Positions 11,241 to 23,502 of a stretch of DNA of 64,000 nt are shown in pieces. Position 1 is the stretch's first letter; each line of letters opens with the position of its first letter. This DNA is from Lycorma delicatula. Its lineage: Eukaryota; Arthropoda; Insecta; Hemiptera; Fulgoridae. The notes beneath the pieces were generated by a model that was not told the origin of the DNA, did not search any database, and was given only the letters and a program-made list of their open reading frames with translations. The translations under genes were made by a program, and so were the position numbers. The stretch spans positions 84,522,515-84,586,514 of the forward strand of contig NC_134456.1 of NCBI RefSeq assembly GCF_047948215.1. The letters are read 5' to 3'.

Positions 11241-13850
11241 TTTAATAATTAATGTTGTTTTAAAATCTCACTAACCATAAAATATATATAAATACATACA
11301 TACACACACAAAACCGGGTGTCAACAAGTGATGTAAACTTTTCAGACATGAAATCAAGTAATTACTTCTACTTTATTTTCTAAATAATCTTATGAATCTA
11401 TAATTTTTTATTATTCTTTACCTGATTATTAAAGAACATATTGTTCTGTATTCTCTTAGACTTGCACGATTCACCAAACGAGTAACACGTCTCGTCTTTA
11501 TTAAGAGCCTACAAGTTAACCTATCTAAAGTTTTACCCGATGTTTCATATCTTTACCACTAAGCACCAGTAATCCTTACCAAATTTATATGTTAAGCAGA
11601 CTCTAAAATATTAAAATCACATGTTTTTCAATTAAGATAGATTTCAGTCTAACCTATAAATATTTTGTTCACTTCATTATTTGCGCAACGGACAATTCTG
11701 TCCCATTCAATAAGTAAACGATTAAAATGGATGGCGATAATTGTACACAACCTTTAAATAACTTTCCAACAGTTAAAATTAGAAAAAAGAAATTTAGAAA
11801 ACGTTCCATTTCAAAACGACCTAGGTTCCGGTAGACCCCACCTAGGAGTCTGAAAGGGGTAACTACCGATTTCTAAACGGAAACGGTAGGGTTGTAACAA
11901 ATCATTTAAAGAGTGCTGTAACGCTAAACATTGATGTAAGAAAGATCAGGCTTCGATACTCTTAAAGAAAATGTTGGCAGTTTAATATTTTAACAGCGGT
12001 TTCAAAAGCGGGCTGTAGTTCACCCCAAACAGAGGTGTCAAACTGAATAATAAATTGTTTTGAGGTAAAAGGATCTGTTAAAATCTAATTTTTTTATCGT
12101 ATCCATTTAAAAAGGTCCTTTTAACCGCTTAATTATCTAGTTTAAAAAGTGTTGAAACTAACACTTCAAAACTAGCTGTGAAGCACAATAAACTATTTTA
12201 TAAAATTTTATATAAAGCTACCATTTTGGTTAGGGCTATCATAGACTGAAGTCTATTACGTCAAATATTTTTTAATACCTTTCAAGTGATATGTCACGGT
12301 CTTACCCTTTCCACTTGAAATTTCTGATTTGCCTCCAGTGTGGATACTTGGAGTGAGCTGATCTCATACTAAAAAATATATCGTTTCGAGGTAGGAGAAT
12401 TTACTTTTCTTTTTTAACCGTTAAAAAGTTATTTAAATTTAAATACATGAACACAACACACACACAAATACATTAAAAGTTATTTTACTAGATGAAAATA
12501 CTTTAATCATAAATAATAATTTAAAATAATAAACATAGATACATTCACTAGTTAAATAAATTTCTAATTAACGGAATTTCTAGAATTATATATCTCGAAT
12601 AGAAAATCTAAAAAAAACCTTTGTTTCATTTCTTGAAAACAATCGTCAAAAAAAAACAAAAAACAAACGATCCCATTTAATTATTATACAAAAGTTTGTG
12701 ATGATGAAACAGGAAAAATAAAGTTGACATTTTCTTTCGCTGGTTATTCTTAACAGCACAAATGCGTTAAAAATCTGTCTATTTTGACATTTTTTCGAAA
12801 CGCGTCAGCAATACATAATACATAGGTAATTGTTCACTAGAATTAACTTTTCTTTTTATGTGTCCCGAGAGGCGTAATCAAAGTACATTCGAGATCCGTT
12901 TCGTCAAACACGTATTCTTATCACAGTTTAAGGTTATCCCATTTATACTGGACTAAACCTACCGATCACGGACTCCCCCGCCACAACATCCTTTTTAAAA
13001 ACTATTTTTCATCTCTTCTCTTTTTTTATGTTTTCCTTTAGATCTTCTTCATCTTATGATTAAATTAAGGATTTATTTTACTACTCTTAAATTTTGCTTG
13101 CATTCTTAAATAATTTATATTTCGGTTATTGATTTTATCATTTAATGCTCAATTCACTTACCGGGTATTCTCTTAGTATAGTATTTCTTAATTTTGATTC
13201 TTTAGCAGTTTTCATAACATGTTTCTTAAAAAATCTTCGTCAGCCGTTTATATATTTAACTACGTATTCTTTTATAATAATCATTCACGAATACGAACTT
13301 TATGCGAGTATTTTCTGTTGTTCACTTCAATGGAACATTTCCAACCCGGTATAAAAATTTCCAAATATTGATAAAATAAAAATCTTCTTATTAATAATAT
13401 ACTGATATGTATTCTACTCTTCACAACCGAAACATCAAAAAATTTTTCAAATTTACCACCTTCATTTGCAAAATCTTCATTTTGACAGTTATTAATAAAT
13501 AAAATTTTAATTCTCTTAACCTATTTTTTATCACCTTCATTCGTATTTCTTCCATCGAAGAATTATTACTTATCGCAACGTGAAAAGCTTACTTGGTGCA
13601 CAGAGTAGGGATGGACTGTTAAACCGAGTTTCTTGTTATCTCCTATCGCGGTAAATTCTATCTTCTTCACTGCGCTATTAACAGTGGAGGCAAGTTCTTA
13701 CATCCCACTCAGAACTACTGCGCATCTAAATGTTTACGATTTCTAAAATTTGACTAGTAATTCCTGCTTTTCTTCTTCCAAAATAACAAAATTATCAGAA
13801 GATAAAAAAAGGTTTTGTTTCTTAGTATGACAGATTTCTTCTTCTCCACC
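11241..13850. other. AT-rich non-coding stretch
   Basis: No gene or repeat family recognised in 2.6 kb. The part at 13000-13560 is pyrimidine-rich on this strand. A small less AT-rich patch lies at 11815-11900. Confidence 0.4.
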
Positions 13851-13857
13851 ACCCCCC

Positions 13858-13929
<72 letters not shown>

Positions 13930-13952
13930 TATATGTATGTATGTATGTATAT
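13858..13952. repeat. Compound microsatellite (CA)n(TA)n(TATG)n
   Basis: A run of CA repeats followed by a long uninterrupted TA run, then ATGT units. The overlapping open frames on both strands (13754-14063) only translate this repeat. Confidence 0.98.
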
Positions 13953-14474
13953 AAAACAATGATAATTAATAAAGATAAAAGCAGATTACCTTGCCTAACA
14001 CACAATTTGTGCCGATTACGTAAAAACTGTCTACATTCCGCGAAACAGATTTACTACATATAAATAATTTTTTACAATGATAATATTAATTTATATATAG
14101 GATTCAACAACAAACTAAGATCAATTAATTAATTTTATAAACAAACTTCATATAAGTTTTAATGTACAGCACGAATACCTAAAAATTATTAATTATACAA
14201 TGAAGTGTTTTCATTCAACGAGAATTACTGCTCTAGTGAATTTGGTCTAGAAGGCGAAGGTAAAATGATATAAAACTTGTCACGAAATGAAGAGTAAAAC
14301 GAATGGAACAGAAAACATCTTTCCTTTATAAATGGGAATAATTCCAAATTTATTAAAACCAATGAAATATTATTATTAGTAAGTCACAAGAAGAGCGGGG
14401 AATTTAAACTTAATTATAAATCAAAAGGGATTTTTTTTAATTATTATTATTAAACGTTATACTTAATTAAAAAA
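13953..14474. other. AT-rich non-coding stretch
   Basis: Nothing recognised. Confidence 0.4.
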
Positions 14475-15176
14475 TCTGATGTGGACATCATATGACTTCC
14501 TTGTACGCCTGTTAAATTACATATACAATTTTTTTTTTAAATGACTAAAATTATTTTTTTAAATAACTTCTGATATTTTTTTCTTTGATTTTATTGTTAT
14601 TGAATTATTATTTACCGTAAACGTTTTTTTTACAACCCACAGGTTAATAAAAATTATTAATGAATCAATATACTCGTATTTTAACAAAAAAAAAAAAAAA
14701 AAGAAAAGGATATTAAGTCTGATGCGAATCGATGTGCCTTCTCCTTGTAAGATACAAATATTTCATTAATTAAAATTTCATTTGGCTATAACTCTGGAAC
14801 CAATGAAAATAACTACAACTATGATATCTCGTTGAAAAGCTCTCAATGAGAGCTTATTACTGCAGTTAATAAAAGTCTAAAATCCAATTTTGTTTGATTT
14901 TGGGCCTTTTTGGACACTTTTAGTCCAGACGATTGCAATCAAAAGAGGAGGTGCACAACTAGATGTTAACAACAGTCCTAAATCCAAAATTTCAACATCC
15001 TACAGCTAATCGTTTATGAGTTATGCGAGATACATGAATACGTACGTACAGACGTCACGCCGAAATTAGTCAAAATAGATTCAGGGATGGTCAAAATGAA
15101 TATTTCCGTTGAAATCTGAAAACTGAAATTCTTCGCGATCACAATACTTCCTTTACTTCGTACGAGGAAATAAAAA
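14475..15176 (+). repeat. Repeat family T, copy 1
   Basis: A 702-bp repeat running from TCTGATGTGGACATCATATG to CGAGGAAATAAAAA. Near its ends lie ACTTCCTTGTACG (about 14496) and the inverted counterpart CGTACGAGGAA (about 15158). It has an A-rich middle, then TAACTCTGGAACCAATGAAA, TTGAAAAGCTCTCAATGAG, GCACAACTAGATGTTA and TCAAAATGAATATTTCCGTT. Two other copies lie at 53509-54924 (+) and 63173-63846 (-). Copies agree over the whole length, which sets the ends. No coding capacity in this copy. The class is not certain; the inverted ACTTCCTTGTACG suggests a DNA transposon, while the second copy carries Helitron-like coding sequence. Confidence 0.8.
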
Positions 15177-15272
15177 TACATAAAAATAATTCATCATATA
15201 AATAAAATTACTATTTTCATGTTTATTAAATTTTTTAAAAAGCATTCTAATAAAATTAATACTTACTGAGAG

Positions 15273-15303
<31 letters not shown>

Positions 15304-16155
15304 CTATAACTTACAGTAGAGTGAATGTTAAATACTTTACAGATATTCATTTAAAGAAAACAGAATTAATCATTTTACTTTAGTATATTTCTGTCAAGAA
15401 ATTCAATAAAGAAAAAAGGATTAATTTTTGTTTCATTGATGAATATGTTCACCTCCAAGGAGGCTAGGACCTCAAACAAAGGCTTAAAACTTTCCCTGGG
15501 ATAACAGGAATGTAACGTAAAAATTTGAAAGCAATCGGTCTGTTGGTTCTCGCGTAAATAAACACAACTGCAAATAAACAGAGAAACTTTCGAATTATAT
15601 ATATATATATATAAATTTTTTGTGTGTGCGCGTGAGTGTGTTTGAAGAGGAAATCTTCTAATAAAATTTATAATTGCACGCAAAAAAACTAACATCAATG
15701 CTGTACAATTTCAGTTAACTACGAGAACCGGTTTACGGAACGTAAATTTTGACTGTCGGTAATAGATGTTCCTCCCGTTTCCATTTTGTTCTTCAGGCGT
15801 ATATAACTACCAGGTTGTAAAAGATGCAGATAGACATCTTATTCAGTACCCATTATACGTTATAAACATACATCTTTTATTTATGTTCTAAAAAGAAATC
15901 TCAAGATCTTTCTGGAAATATGTTACAAGTAAAAATAAAGATAAAAAATCATAAGCATCACATTTTCGATTTATAGATTCCCGCAAAATTTTGCTCTAAC
16001 TGTAAAATGAAGCCGTACTGAAATTCTTAAGACTTTAAGAAATAATTTGATGGTTTCATATGATTTTTGATCTGAAAAATTAAATAAAACAGGACTCACA
16101 ATTTTATATGTAGTGATGTTTGAGAAAACTTTTTAAAGGTTTGATGTGCAATAAC
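15177..16155. other. Non-coding stretch with a 28-nt poly(A)
   Basis: Contains a pure A run at 15276-15303 and a short TA run at about 15596-15613. No gene recognised; the minus-strand frame 15375-15698 is not like a known protein. Confidence 0.45.
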
Positions 16156-16434
16156 TACCACTGGGACGGACTAATGGTAACTCGTCATCGTAAATCAGCT
16201 GATTTCAAAGTCGATGTTCTCGGGTTTAAATCCCAATAAAGGTAATACCTTTTATTCCGATTTGAATACAAGATAGTGGTTATCGGTGTTCTTTCTTTGG
16301 TGGTCGGGTAAATTAACCACACGTCTCAGAAGTAGTCGACCTGAGTTTGTTCAAGACTACAAATTTACAGATACAGTTCCATTACACTGATAAGTCGCTA
16401 ATGACTTTAATTGTTGATGCGATTATAAATAAAA
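16156..16434 (+). mobile_element. SINE-B variant with a different 3' tail
   Basis: Head and body match SINE-B (GGACTAATGGTAACTCGTC, B-box-like GGGTTTAAATCC, TTAACCACACGTCTCAGAAG). After the body, however, it ends with ACACTGATAAGTCGCTAATG and GATTATAAATAAAAG instead of the usual GGAGGCTAAACAGG tail. It is therefore a separate subfamily with an exchanged tail. No clear target duplication. Confidence 0.75.
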
Positions 16435-17140
16435 GTATTTAAAAAAAATAAATAACTTCGTTAAATTTCCATTTAACTAATAACATTTTTTAACAAAATT
16501 TCTACGGAATCAGATTCTAAAAAAATCTATACATGTAAGTAACAAATGAAAACAAAGGAAATTTTAAGAAGTATGGTCTTATTTAAAATATACCCGGAAT
16601 TCACATTTATAAGAGCTTATTTTTTTTTTTTTCATCAGTAGTACATATCATGAATTTTTCTTAAGACATTATGTGTAATAGTCTCTTCCAGCAGTGACAT
16701 TAAAAAACTGGTGATGCGTTGTTATTAACCTACTACAAACTCCTCAATTTTTACACTCCTCGTATATATTACATCAATTTATTCAAAATTAAACTCTTCA
16801 CAAATTACGCTATATTTGTTTTACCGCTAATTAAACGAGTTGAATAAGCTCCAAATCGAAAAAAATGTTTTACGACTCCGAATTTACTGCAAATTTTTTG
16901 GAAAGTAAGGCACAAACAGTTCTGAAACCCATCTCACTATCTTTATTATTAGGTTAATTGTCATATATGATCAAACCATTAATTTTGACCGAAAATTCGC
17001 GTCCCATATATATTTTTTTTTTTAATACAATAACATTGGTTTATTATTAAAGTAAAAAATCAGAACAAAATTATTCATTAAAAATTAATCCAAAAAATGT
17101 GTTTCAAATTCATATTTAAATGAATTATCTGTCTCAATGA
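16435..17140. other. AT-rich non-coding stretch
   Basis: Nothing recognised. Confidence 0.4.
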
Positions 17141-17149
17141 CTTAGGAAT

Positions 17150-17515
17150 TTTTTTTTTTTGTCTTCAGTCATTTGACTGGTTTGATGCAGCTCTCCAAGA
17201 TTCCCTATCTAGTGCTAGTCGTTTCATTTCAGTATACCCTCTACATCCTACATCCCCAACAATTTGTTTTACATACTCCAAACGTGGCCTGCCTACACAA
17301 TTTTTCCCTTCTACCTGTCCTTCCAATATTAAAGCGACTATTCCAGGATGCCTTAGTATGTGGCCTATAAGTCTGTCTCTTCTTTTAACTATATTTTTCC
17401 AAATGCTTCTTTCTTCATCTATTTGCCACAATACCTCTTCATTTGTCACTTTATCCACCCATCTGATTTTTAACATTCTCCTATAGCACCACATTTCAAA
17501 AGCTTCTAATCTTTT
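17150..17515 (-). mobile_element. LINE 3' end, 5'-truncated, with target duplication
   Basis: On the minus strand the frame 17533-17165 gives the C-terminus of a non-LTR retrotransposon polyprotein: RLEAFEMWCYRRMLKIRWVD, then VTNEEVLWQIDEER, RDRLIGHILRHPGI and GRPRLEYVKQIV. The element ends with a 3' UTR and a poly(A) (poly(T) on this strand, 17150-17160). The direct repeat CTTAGGAAT at 17141-17149 and 17516-17524 bounds it, so it is a 366-bp, strongly 5'-truncated insertion. The same 3' sequence occurs at 37491-38303. The C-terminal sequence resembles RTE-like elements abundant in insects; clade not confirmed. The gene is a fragment without the catalytic domain. Confidence 0.88.
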
Positions 17516-17524
17516 CTTAGGAAT

Positions 17525-18076
17525 ACAAATCATAAATTTGGCGGGTTAAACTTCATAAATGAACATATATATATATATACATACGCGTGCGCGCGTATAC
17601 AAATGATTAAAATTACAGTAATAATATAGTCCAACCGTAACAAATAATATAATTGAAAATTATCTGTACATTATTCTGAATAAGTTATTTTCAAAATTTT
17701 CACGCTTCATATAGAGTTTTAGCAAATTAACTTATTTTACCAATTTGAAATAGATTTACTCTCGCATCAGATAAAAATATCTAAAGAGGTGTTTACAAAA
17801 CTTTCAAGATGAACTAAAATATCTTAACCCTTATCCAGAAAATATTATTTTAAGAACTTTTGTAGAAAAAGAAAATTTATATAAAATCATTTTGTTTAAA
17901 ATGACCAAACAGTTTCTTCCTTACCGTTTTTTTTCTTTCTTAAAATCCCTGAGGGCATTAACCTTCTTTCAATATTGAGAACGGATTTTTAAAACAAAAT
18001 GTATTTATTTCCTAACGTATACGTTGCAATCTGTTCAATCATTGAATAATACCAACCCACCATTCAGCACAATGTG
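17525..18076. other. AT-rich non-coding stretch
   Basis: Contains a short TA run and a CGCGTGCGCGCG patch at about 17582-17596. No gene recognised. Confidence 0.4.
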
Positions 18077-18305
18077 ATGAAGATAATACGTATGATATGT
18101 AAATGAAATGTAGTTTTGTGCGGACTAAGGCTGTACATTCCCGAAACGTGTGGTTAATTGAACCCTGACCACCAAAGTACGCCGGTATTCGCTGTCTAGT
18201 ATTCAATCCGTATAAAAGCGACTAGCTTTTATTAGGATTCGAACCTCAGAACCTTCGACCTCGAAAGTCAACTTTTAAACAAATGATTTGCGGCGACGAG
18301 TTAGA
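18077..18305 (-). mobile_element. SINE-B, degraded copy
   Basis: Minus-strand copy recognised from TGTGGTTAATTGAACCC, CGCCGGTATTCGCTGTCTAG and GATTCGAACCTCAGAACC. The 3' tail is missing and the head is incomplete. No duplication found. Confidence 0.75.
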
Positions 18306-19603
18306 AACAATAGACCGAAACGAAATTAAAAATTAAAATTTCAAAAGTATAAAGATAAATATGAGTCGCTAAAATAAAACAAAATTACTCTTATAATAAC
18401 ATATGATGGTACATACTGAAACTATTGTTGTTAATTCCGCATTTAAAGTATGTTTAATATAAATTATTAAATAATTTCTCATTTTAAAAGAATATATATT
18501 TTAACTATCTTTTCAAGATTTTTGTTATTCCAACAGAGGCTCTGATCTTAGACGAAGCTGTTTTTCTTGTCTACTCCCACAGGGTACATTTTTGAAAATA
18601 AAAAATTCCATTCAACAAAGAAATTAATTTGAAAAAAGAGGTCGAACTGCGGTACACAAAAACTTCACAGTTCTAGGAAAGTGATTGTGTTCATTGAAAA
18701 GAACCTTTTCAATGAACACAAAAGAATAATGTCTCTTCTTTTCAAACGATTAGGCTCAACAGTCCGTTCTTACAACTATACAGTTTTACGATTTTTTGTG
18801 CAGTGTTCTTTAGACTAGCTCCTTTCTGGATTTTCATTCACACCGAAACTTTACAGACCACTTTACAACCACATCCCGCACTTTACAGCTGTTGCAACTA
18901 CTTATTCGTAGTTAGATTTCTTAAATAATTACGTATGTATACATTTACGACAGAATCACTGATTTAAATACATTAAAATGGGGGCACATGTTGTTTTTTC
19001 CCCACTACTTTCCAATTTATATTAAAGAAAAAAGTATAACACGAAGGAAAACTTTCAGACAGGATTAATTATTTACCAGACAATATAAAAAAACCGTTAA
19101 TATTCAACGATATTATTTGTTTCGGGGGAAAAAATTAGTCTAAACTTCTGAACGAGTTTAAAAAAGAGAATTTCTGAAGGTCTAGTATTTATCGCTAAAA
19201 ATAAACAAGAAATAAATATTTGTATAGGGAACATACAACACACCAGTATTTGTACAAAGTTTTGATAATCGGGTAGAAAAATTCACGAAAAGTAGAAGTA
19301 AAAGAGTAGACAAATCGCAATAAAAAAAGAAAACCTCATATCAAATATACATCCGCAAAGGGAAGGAATAGTGAAATTTCTCTGAAATGTTGTTACAAGA
19401 CGACGTTGAAAATTATTTAGAATTATAAATTCAAATTTAAGACAAACAAGGAAAGAAATATGTGTCACACTATCGTGTAAAGAAATGAAAAAATAATTGA
19501 AAATATGGCGGCAATATTTTAATAAATATTTCCGGATCGCCTAACATTAGACTTTGAAATTCGCCTCAAATATTTTTGTACATAGCACATTAGTACCGAC
19601 CGT
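18306..19603. other. AT-rich non-coding stretch
   Basis: No gene recognised. It includes the hairpin at 18686-18720. Confidence 0.4.
18686..18720. repeat. Perfect 15-bp hairpin
   Basis: TGTGTTCATTGAAAA at 18686-18700 is followed after 5 nt by its exact complement at 18706-18720. No neighbouring feature explains it. Confidence 0.85.
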
Positions 19604-19616
19604 TAAACTGTTAACT

Positions 19617-19766
19617 TTTTTTTTTAACCTCCCGGACTACTGTACCGTATTGCTTCAGAGATGGATGATAATGAACCGTGAGAAAATGCCACACCTGACT
19701 GGGATTCGAACATGGAACCTGCGGATGAAAGGACGAGACGCTACCACTGGCACCACGGAGACCGGC
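19617..19766 (-). mobile_element. SINE-A copy with 13-bp target duplication
   Basis: Minus-strand copy with head (GGTGCCAGTGGTAGCGTC), B box (GTTCGAATCC) and the tail with CGGGAGGTTAAAAAAA. Flanks TAAACTGTTAACT (19604-19616) and TAAACTACTAACT (19767-19779) agree at 11 of 13 positions. Confidence 0.88.
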
Positions 19767-19820
19767 TAAACTACTAACTTAATCAGACAAAGCCACTATA
19801 AGTGACTACAGCCACTTTTA

Positions 19821-21483
19821 AGTAATTTCATAAGAAAGCTACCTATTAAAATGGGTACAATGATTCGACTTCCGGAAAATTTCAACATATATTCGCGTTT
19901 CACATCCCCCAGACCCCAAAACCACCGTAAGTTTAAAAAAAAAAGTATATATATATGTCGGAGAATAAAGTACAGTGGAGTATCTTCCGACAAAACGATG
20001 AGAATATTCCTTAGAATATCTGTATTTTTAGTAGTTTTAAGAAATGTACTATTACTTGTAATGTTTTGTAAAATAAGGTTTAAATTGTTTTATTGCGGTA
20101 GGCTTAGGCCTAGGTAGGCACATGGTTGTCAACGTAGTCGGGATCCCAGGACGATAGGGGTATCATAAAATTAATAAGGAAAAGGAAATATGCAGTAGGT
20201 ATATTATTTGAGAATATTGAGAAAAGGTAGTCTTGCTTTGGAACCCAGATCGAACAGACGTCCTGGTGATCGCGAATTCGTTATTTCCCTGAGCCTCGGT
20301 CTATCGCAAGTTGTTTTAATATTATTTGAATTCTAAATTAAATTAATCTTATATTATAATTCGTGTACTACTGAGTTATTGATAAGTGATAATTATCATT
20401 TGTAATTATTTCATTGTACGAGTTATCTACTCATTTTTATTAATTGAACTTTATTATAATCTTATATATTCTCCACTTGTAATAGTAAAGATGAGTGAAG
20501 CACAAAACGTTGAATCCCTGACAAATCTCCTCGCCTCTCCGACATATATATATATATATCACTTTCTTATGGGCACGATAACTGCCGTAATTTTGCGTCA
20601 ATCACTTTCAAATTGTACCTTAAAAATAACTCGTCCCAAATTCTCAGTCGAATTCCGTTAACGAATTCGACCGAGGTCCAAAATCGGACCACGGTAGTGG
20701 AAATGGGGTGTTCTTTTTCGGAAAAAAAATATTGCTATAACTTTCTTATTAAATAAAATATCGAATTCTAAGAAGATAAAAAACATTTCCACCTTTAAGT
20801 TAAGAAAAACTTCCAATTCACTAAATACGACGATGGATGCACGTGAAAAAAGTTTCACGTGTTTAGCATACAAGCCCCACGTTCTTACAATACCAGCAAC
20901 ATTTTGGTCATTCGTTGCCGTAACGGTTGGTTATATCAAAAATTATTTCAGACGAAAGTTTTAGGTTATATTTAGAGGACTAAACTACTTTAAACAGATT
21001 CGTTACTGTGCCTATTAAGGGAGGAATGATTTTTTTGTCTTCGAAACCACATTTTTTCCACCCCCTGGACCAATGGTTGGTGATATCAAAAAATTTACTT
21101 AAGTTTTACGCCGTTATCGAAGAATAGTAGGAAATTTAACCGAATTCGATATTTTATTTAATAAAAAACTTATAGCGATATTTTGTTTTTTTTTCAAAAA
21201 AACCCTCCCATTTCCACCCCCATGGTTCTATTTTGGCCGTTAACAAGCTCGACCGAGATTTTGGGACAAGTTATTTTTAAGAAACAATTTGAAAGTGATT
21301 GGCGCAAAATTACGATAGTTATCGTGTCCACAAGAAAGTGTAATTAATATATATATATAAAAACTTTTGAGCTGACGGTGGTTTTGGGGTCTGGGGGATG
21401 TAAAACGCGAAGATATGTCGAAATTTTCCGGAAGTGAAGTCATGGTAATCATTGCAATAGCTAGTTTTCTTATGAAATCTACC
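19821..21483. mobile_element. Foldback element F1 with long inverted arms, rearranged
   Basis: The outer arm (ATTTCATAAGAAAGCTACCT, ATGATTCGACTTCCGG, ACATCCCCCAGACCCCAAAA) occurs at 19821-19953 and inverted at 21345-21483. Inside the arms come block a (ACTTTCTTATGGGCACGATA...), at 20552-20760 and inverted at about 21190-21345, then block b (about 20935-21150, inverted) and block c (about 20780-20935, inverted). Block order compared with the copy at 49183-49975 (arm-a-b-c) shows that the left half is cut after block a and joined to block c of the right half. A TA run in the left arm holds a 589-bp insert (19956-20544). The frames here (20658-20873, 21240-21452) resemble no known protein, so the element is non-autonomous. 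Confidence 0.8.
19956..20544. mobile_element. 589-bp insert in the TA run of foldback F1
   Basis: It interrupts a TA run and starts with TGTCGGAGA (19956-19964), whose complement TCTCCGACA ends it (20536-20544). Two explanations are open: a small DNA transposon with 9-bp inverted ends, or a deleted LTR retrotransposon. For the second: the TG start, a primer-binding-site-like TGGTGATCGCGA at about 20261, and the short open start MSEAQNVESLTNLLA (from 20491), placed like a gag start. I cannot decide between them. Confidence 0.55.
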
Positions 21484-22928
21484 TAAAAACCTACTCTAAT
21501 TTAATAAACAGCAGATGACTATTTAAAAATGTATTCGAAAAAGTGTAAACGATAAAATTTAAAGCTAAACGAAGAAAATTATTAATTAAAAGAGCAGGTT
21601 ACAGGTAATACCTAATACAAAAGGTTTGCAAAATAAAAAAAACTTACTCGTAATTAAATCTGAGTACCAATTTCGGTTCGAAATTTTAATAAATTAATCA
21701 ATTTTTTATTTTATTCCAGTATCTGCAATATTCTGATATTTACTACTATAAATAAAAACAAAAAATTTAAATTGATTAAAATATTTCTTTTGGTAAAAAT
21801 ATGAAAAAAACAAATTACAAATACAACCGAAAATTTAATACACGATTAGATTTAACCCATTATGAAACACAAATGCCATTCAGGTAAGGTTTTTAATAAA
21901 ACAACTTACAAGTAACTCCTGTAAAAGATTTTCTGGGTCTAATTTTAAAAACTGTAAAATTAAAAAGATCAATGATATAACTCACATATCGCTGAAATTA
22001 ATGATGACCTACATCGCCGCCATAAATTTAAAATTAATGTCAAGGAAAAGTAAAATAAGTAATAACTCAAAAAATATGCGAATACATTAACGTTTCGTTA
22101 ACTCTTTTCAATGTATCACAAACTCGTTCAGAAAATGTTAGTAATTTGTTAGGTGCACAAACAATTGATAACAAACCACATTTCCCGTTAAAAAATAACA
22201 AAAATTTACATCTCATTTAACACATCGTTTCTATAATAATAAAATAATTTAAGTTTAAATAAATAAATATACAATCGATGAGACTGCTGGACTGTTCGAT
22301 GGCAGAATGATTATCGAGGAGGGAAAAACACGTAGAGAAACGCTCTCTCAAACGGTAATGATCAGGCTTAAGGCTAGACCACGACAATTAGTGGCTTGTG
22401 CCCCGCGTTTCATACGTACCAGGATGCTGGATTTTGAACAAGGTCAAACTAACCGTCGACAGAAGGCTACATAGTACAAGGTATTCAGTACGATAAATTC
22501 TTTCAACTTTGCAGACATAATAATATTACTAATTTTTACGGTAATGATCGTACATAACTCGTACATTTCTACTCCACATTCAAAATAAGTCTATCCTATA
22601 GTAATATAAGTCCTACACAAAAAAAAAAATACGTTACGTAATACTAATTATTAATACCGTTAAAAGAAATCCAAAATAATAATAAATTTAATAAATACAA
22701 GAAAACGTACGATTTTAATACATCCAAAAGAGAGAAAACAGATTTTTAAGGAAAAATATTTCGGTTACAAAGGGATGACAAAATTAATTGATATATATAT
22801 ATATACACTCGTATATTCTGCCACAATAAAAATTTAAAAAGAAATAATGAATGAGAAGATTACATTTAATGATTTCAGAGCCAAATTTTTAGAATGATTA
22901 ATAGTCGAATTCCTACAGAAAATCCTCA
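21484..22928. other. Non-coding stretch
   Basis: AT-rich; 22275-22480 is less AT-rich without a recognisable gene. A TA run lies at about 22792-22804. Confidence 0.4.
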
Positions 22929-22938
22929 TTTTTTATCT

Positions 22939-23219
22939 TTTCTTTTTTCTGTTTAGCCTCCGGGAAGTTCAGATATGACTTCAAAGGATGATACGTAAGA
23001 GTGTAAATGAAGTATAGTCTTGTACTATCTCAGTTTGACCATTCCTGAGATGTGTGGTTAATTGAAACCCAACAACCAAAGAACACCGGTATCCACTATG
23101 TAGTATTCAAATCCATATAAAAGTAACTGCTTTTACTAGGACTTTAACACTGCAACTCTCGACTTCCAAATCGGCTGATTTCGGAAGATGTGTTCACCAC
23201 TACACCAACCCGGTGGGTT
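22939..23219 (-). mobile_element. SINE-B copy
   Basis: Minus-strand copy with a complete head (CACCGGGTTGGTGTAGTGG) and the tail with CCCGGAGGCTAAACAG. Flanks TTTTTATCT at 22930-22938 and 23222-23230 are the likely target duplication. Confidence 0.88.
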
Positions 23220-23502
23220 AATTTTTATCTAGAAAGAATCAATTAAAATCGTAAACTACGATAAAAAAAACAGGAACAGAAATTAATCACGAATAAATTA
23301 CAAGAATATCGCAAATGAAGGGTTTCTATGAATGTGTAAAACAAAAAAGAATAGAGACGAAAGAATACAGGAAAAAGCCAGTTTCATTAATGATAATTTA
23401 TAAGATTTAATAAAAAATTGGCAAGAAAAGAAGTAGGAACGCTAAGGAAAATGTTTCGCGCGATCCAAAATGACCGAAACGAAAGAAATCATACATATAC
23501 GC

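Noticed and set aside
13754..14063. Open frames on both strands
   Set aside because: Translation of the CA/TA microsatellite.
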